A DNA stretch of 64,000 bases from positions 496,001-560,000 of the forward strand of contig JAQQWL010000018.1 in the NCBI GenBank assembly GCA_038363925.1, in the 5' to 3' direction. The notes beneath the pieces were generated by a model. It saw nothing but the letters and a program-made list of their open reading frames with translations, did not search any database and was not told the DNA's origin. Of this stretch, positions 63,206 through 64,000 are shown piece by piece. Made by a program: the position numbers and the translations under genes. The stretch comes from Apiospora phragmitis (lineage: Eukaryota; Ascomycota; Sordariomycetes; Amphisphaeriales; Apiosporaceae). Each line of letters opens with the position of its first letter. The first letter of the stretch is position 1.

Positions 63206-64000
63206 CATGGCCTTGCCTTCCTCAGCAGACGCACCGGCCAAGTCATTGTCATTTACCTCATGGAATGACGATAAACTTATAACTATCGTCCTTCTCCACG
63301 GAGGCTTTACGTGTCGTCTCGAATTTGCGCTCGTCCTTCCGTACTTCTCTGACTTCCACGTCCTTCTCCCCGACCTCCCGTTGCATTCCGCGTCCCGTTG
63401 CATTAAACCGGCCACAACCGACAACTCAGCCTGGCATGTCGCACAGCTTATTCAATCGCACGCCCACGGCGGGAAAGCGCATGTCGTTGGTGTCTCCATG
63501 GGCGGCTACATAGGCCAATGCCTCGCATTGGACCAGCCTGACCTTGTACTCTCGCTGTTTGTCACAGGTGCTGCTCCACTAGTTGGGAAACGCTTATTCA
63601 TGGCGCAATGGACAAGAGTAACCTATTATACTATGAGGCTTATGCTGCATTGGCTCCCTGGCTGGGTATACCGGTATCAGGCTTCATTGCTTGGCCTACA
63701 GCTCAGTGACGAATTGGTAGCGGAGATGAGGGACAACATCACCTGGGAGCTGGTCCAAGATATGTTCCCGTGGATCTTATCGTTTACTTTGGATGACGTG
63801 CGGCAGCTGAAGGTACGGACTCTATCTATCGCGGGGGCGAAAGGGGACGACGTGCCTATAGCAGAGAGGACCGCCCAAGCGTTGAGGAGCAGGCGGACTA
63901 ACCAGGGCGAGGCCTGGCCTGAGGATGGGTCTGGAGCAATTGTGTTAAGGGAGGCTACACATGGGTGGGATATGCAATTTCCAGAGCTCTTTGCTCAAGG
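63206..64000 (+). CDS. Alpha/beta hydrolase, 3' end outside window
   Basis: The frame from the ATG at 63206 stays open to the window edge (265 codons). It shows the oxyanion-hole motif LLHGG, the nucleophile elbow GVSMGGYIG with Ser97, and near the end ATHGWDMQFP with the likely catalytic His. The catalytic acid probably lies in the loop before GAKGDDVP. No signal peptide is evident (MALPSSADAPAKS), so the enzyme is probably cytosolic. The substrate cannot be told from the sequence: relatives include esterases, epoxide hydrolases and others. The coding sequence has no damage, in contrast to the neighbouring repeats, and may mark the edge of more conserved sequence. Confidence 0.85.

Noticed and set aside
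1..64000. Starship-type captain (DUF3435 tyrosine recombinase), which can carry Spok genes
   Set aside because: No frame with the expected motifs was recognised; the element boundary, if any, lies outside the window.
1..64000. LTR retrotransposon or CRISPR array
   Set aside because: No paired long terminal repeats with an integrase/protease frame, and no regularly spaced short repeats, were seen.

Overview
The window looks like an accessory, repeat-rich stretch of a filamentous ascomycete genome (Pezizomycotina, probably Sordariomycetes). Reasons: introns are 52-78 bp with GTAAGx donors and CTAAY-like branch sites; it carries a Tad-like LINE, a Fot1/pogo fragment and a hAT fragment; and it has fungus-specific families (a Spok-like killer/kinase, an Ies1 copy, a Rad9/Crb2 BRCT module, TCP11/Sok1, a PHO80/PCL-like cyclin). 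No rRNA, tRNA, CRISPR array or LTR element was recognised. Species cannot be named from the sequence alone.

Layout. 1-4.1 kb: end of a Tad-like LINE fused to a dispersed repeat ('A'). 5-13.3 kb: small hypothetical genes, a detached Rad9/Crb2 BRCT module, an inverted copy of an amplified MADS-like gene ('B'), and an HMG-box gene. 13.4-18.1 kb: LINE tail, a frameshifted Ies1 (INO80 subunit) copy and a fragment of a PEP-mutase/isocitrate-lyase family enzyme. 19-22.7 kb: a composite A+B unit. 23-25.5 kb: a Spok-like (spore-killer-like) pseudogene. 25.7-27.3 kb: broken gene plus Fot1/pogo end. 27.7-29 kb and 42.1-43.3 kb: a segmental duplication carrying a conserved small gene. 29.6-34.99 kb: coiled-coil protein, cyclin, chromodomain protein, AA1-like secreted protein, CIA30 fragment, and a nuclear-looking protein of unknown family. 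35.9-42 kb: small membrane protein copy, hAT transposase fragment, B copy, bZIP gene, inverted A/B copy. 43.6-48.8 kb: membrane protein remnants, TCP11/Sok1, an atypical Ras-like GTPase. 49-58.3 kb: mostly repeats (A copy, a 33/30-bp minisatellite, a CT tract, a second composite A+B unit). 58.4-62.2 kb: a MADS-like gene with one in-frame TAG, a second copy of the unknown nuclear family, and a second Spok-like N-terminal fragment. 63.2 kb to the end: start of an alpha/beta hydrolase gene.

How the parts relate. The non-transposon genes are strongly skewed to regulation: HMG-box, bZIP, MADS-like and chromodomain proteins, a checkpoint BRCT module, an INO80 subunit, a cyclin, a Ras-like protein and Sok1. 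Many are partial or altered duplicates of genes normally in the core genome. Together with a meiotic-drive-type gene and dispersed copies of one MADS-like gene, this suggests a dispensable or selfish chromosome region. The most interesting observation is the 58.4-60.1 kb MADS-like gene: it is open over 540 codons except for a single TAG, at a position where two related copies have TGG (Trp). That pattern is expected of the A-to-I UAG-to-UGG mRNA editing known in sexual tissues of some Sordariomycetes, though RIP-type mutation could also produce it.
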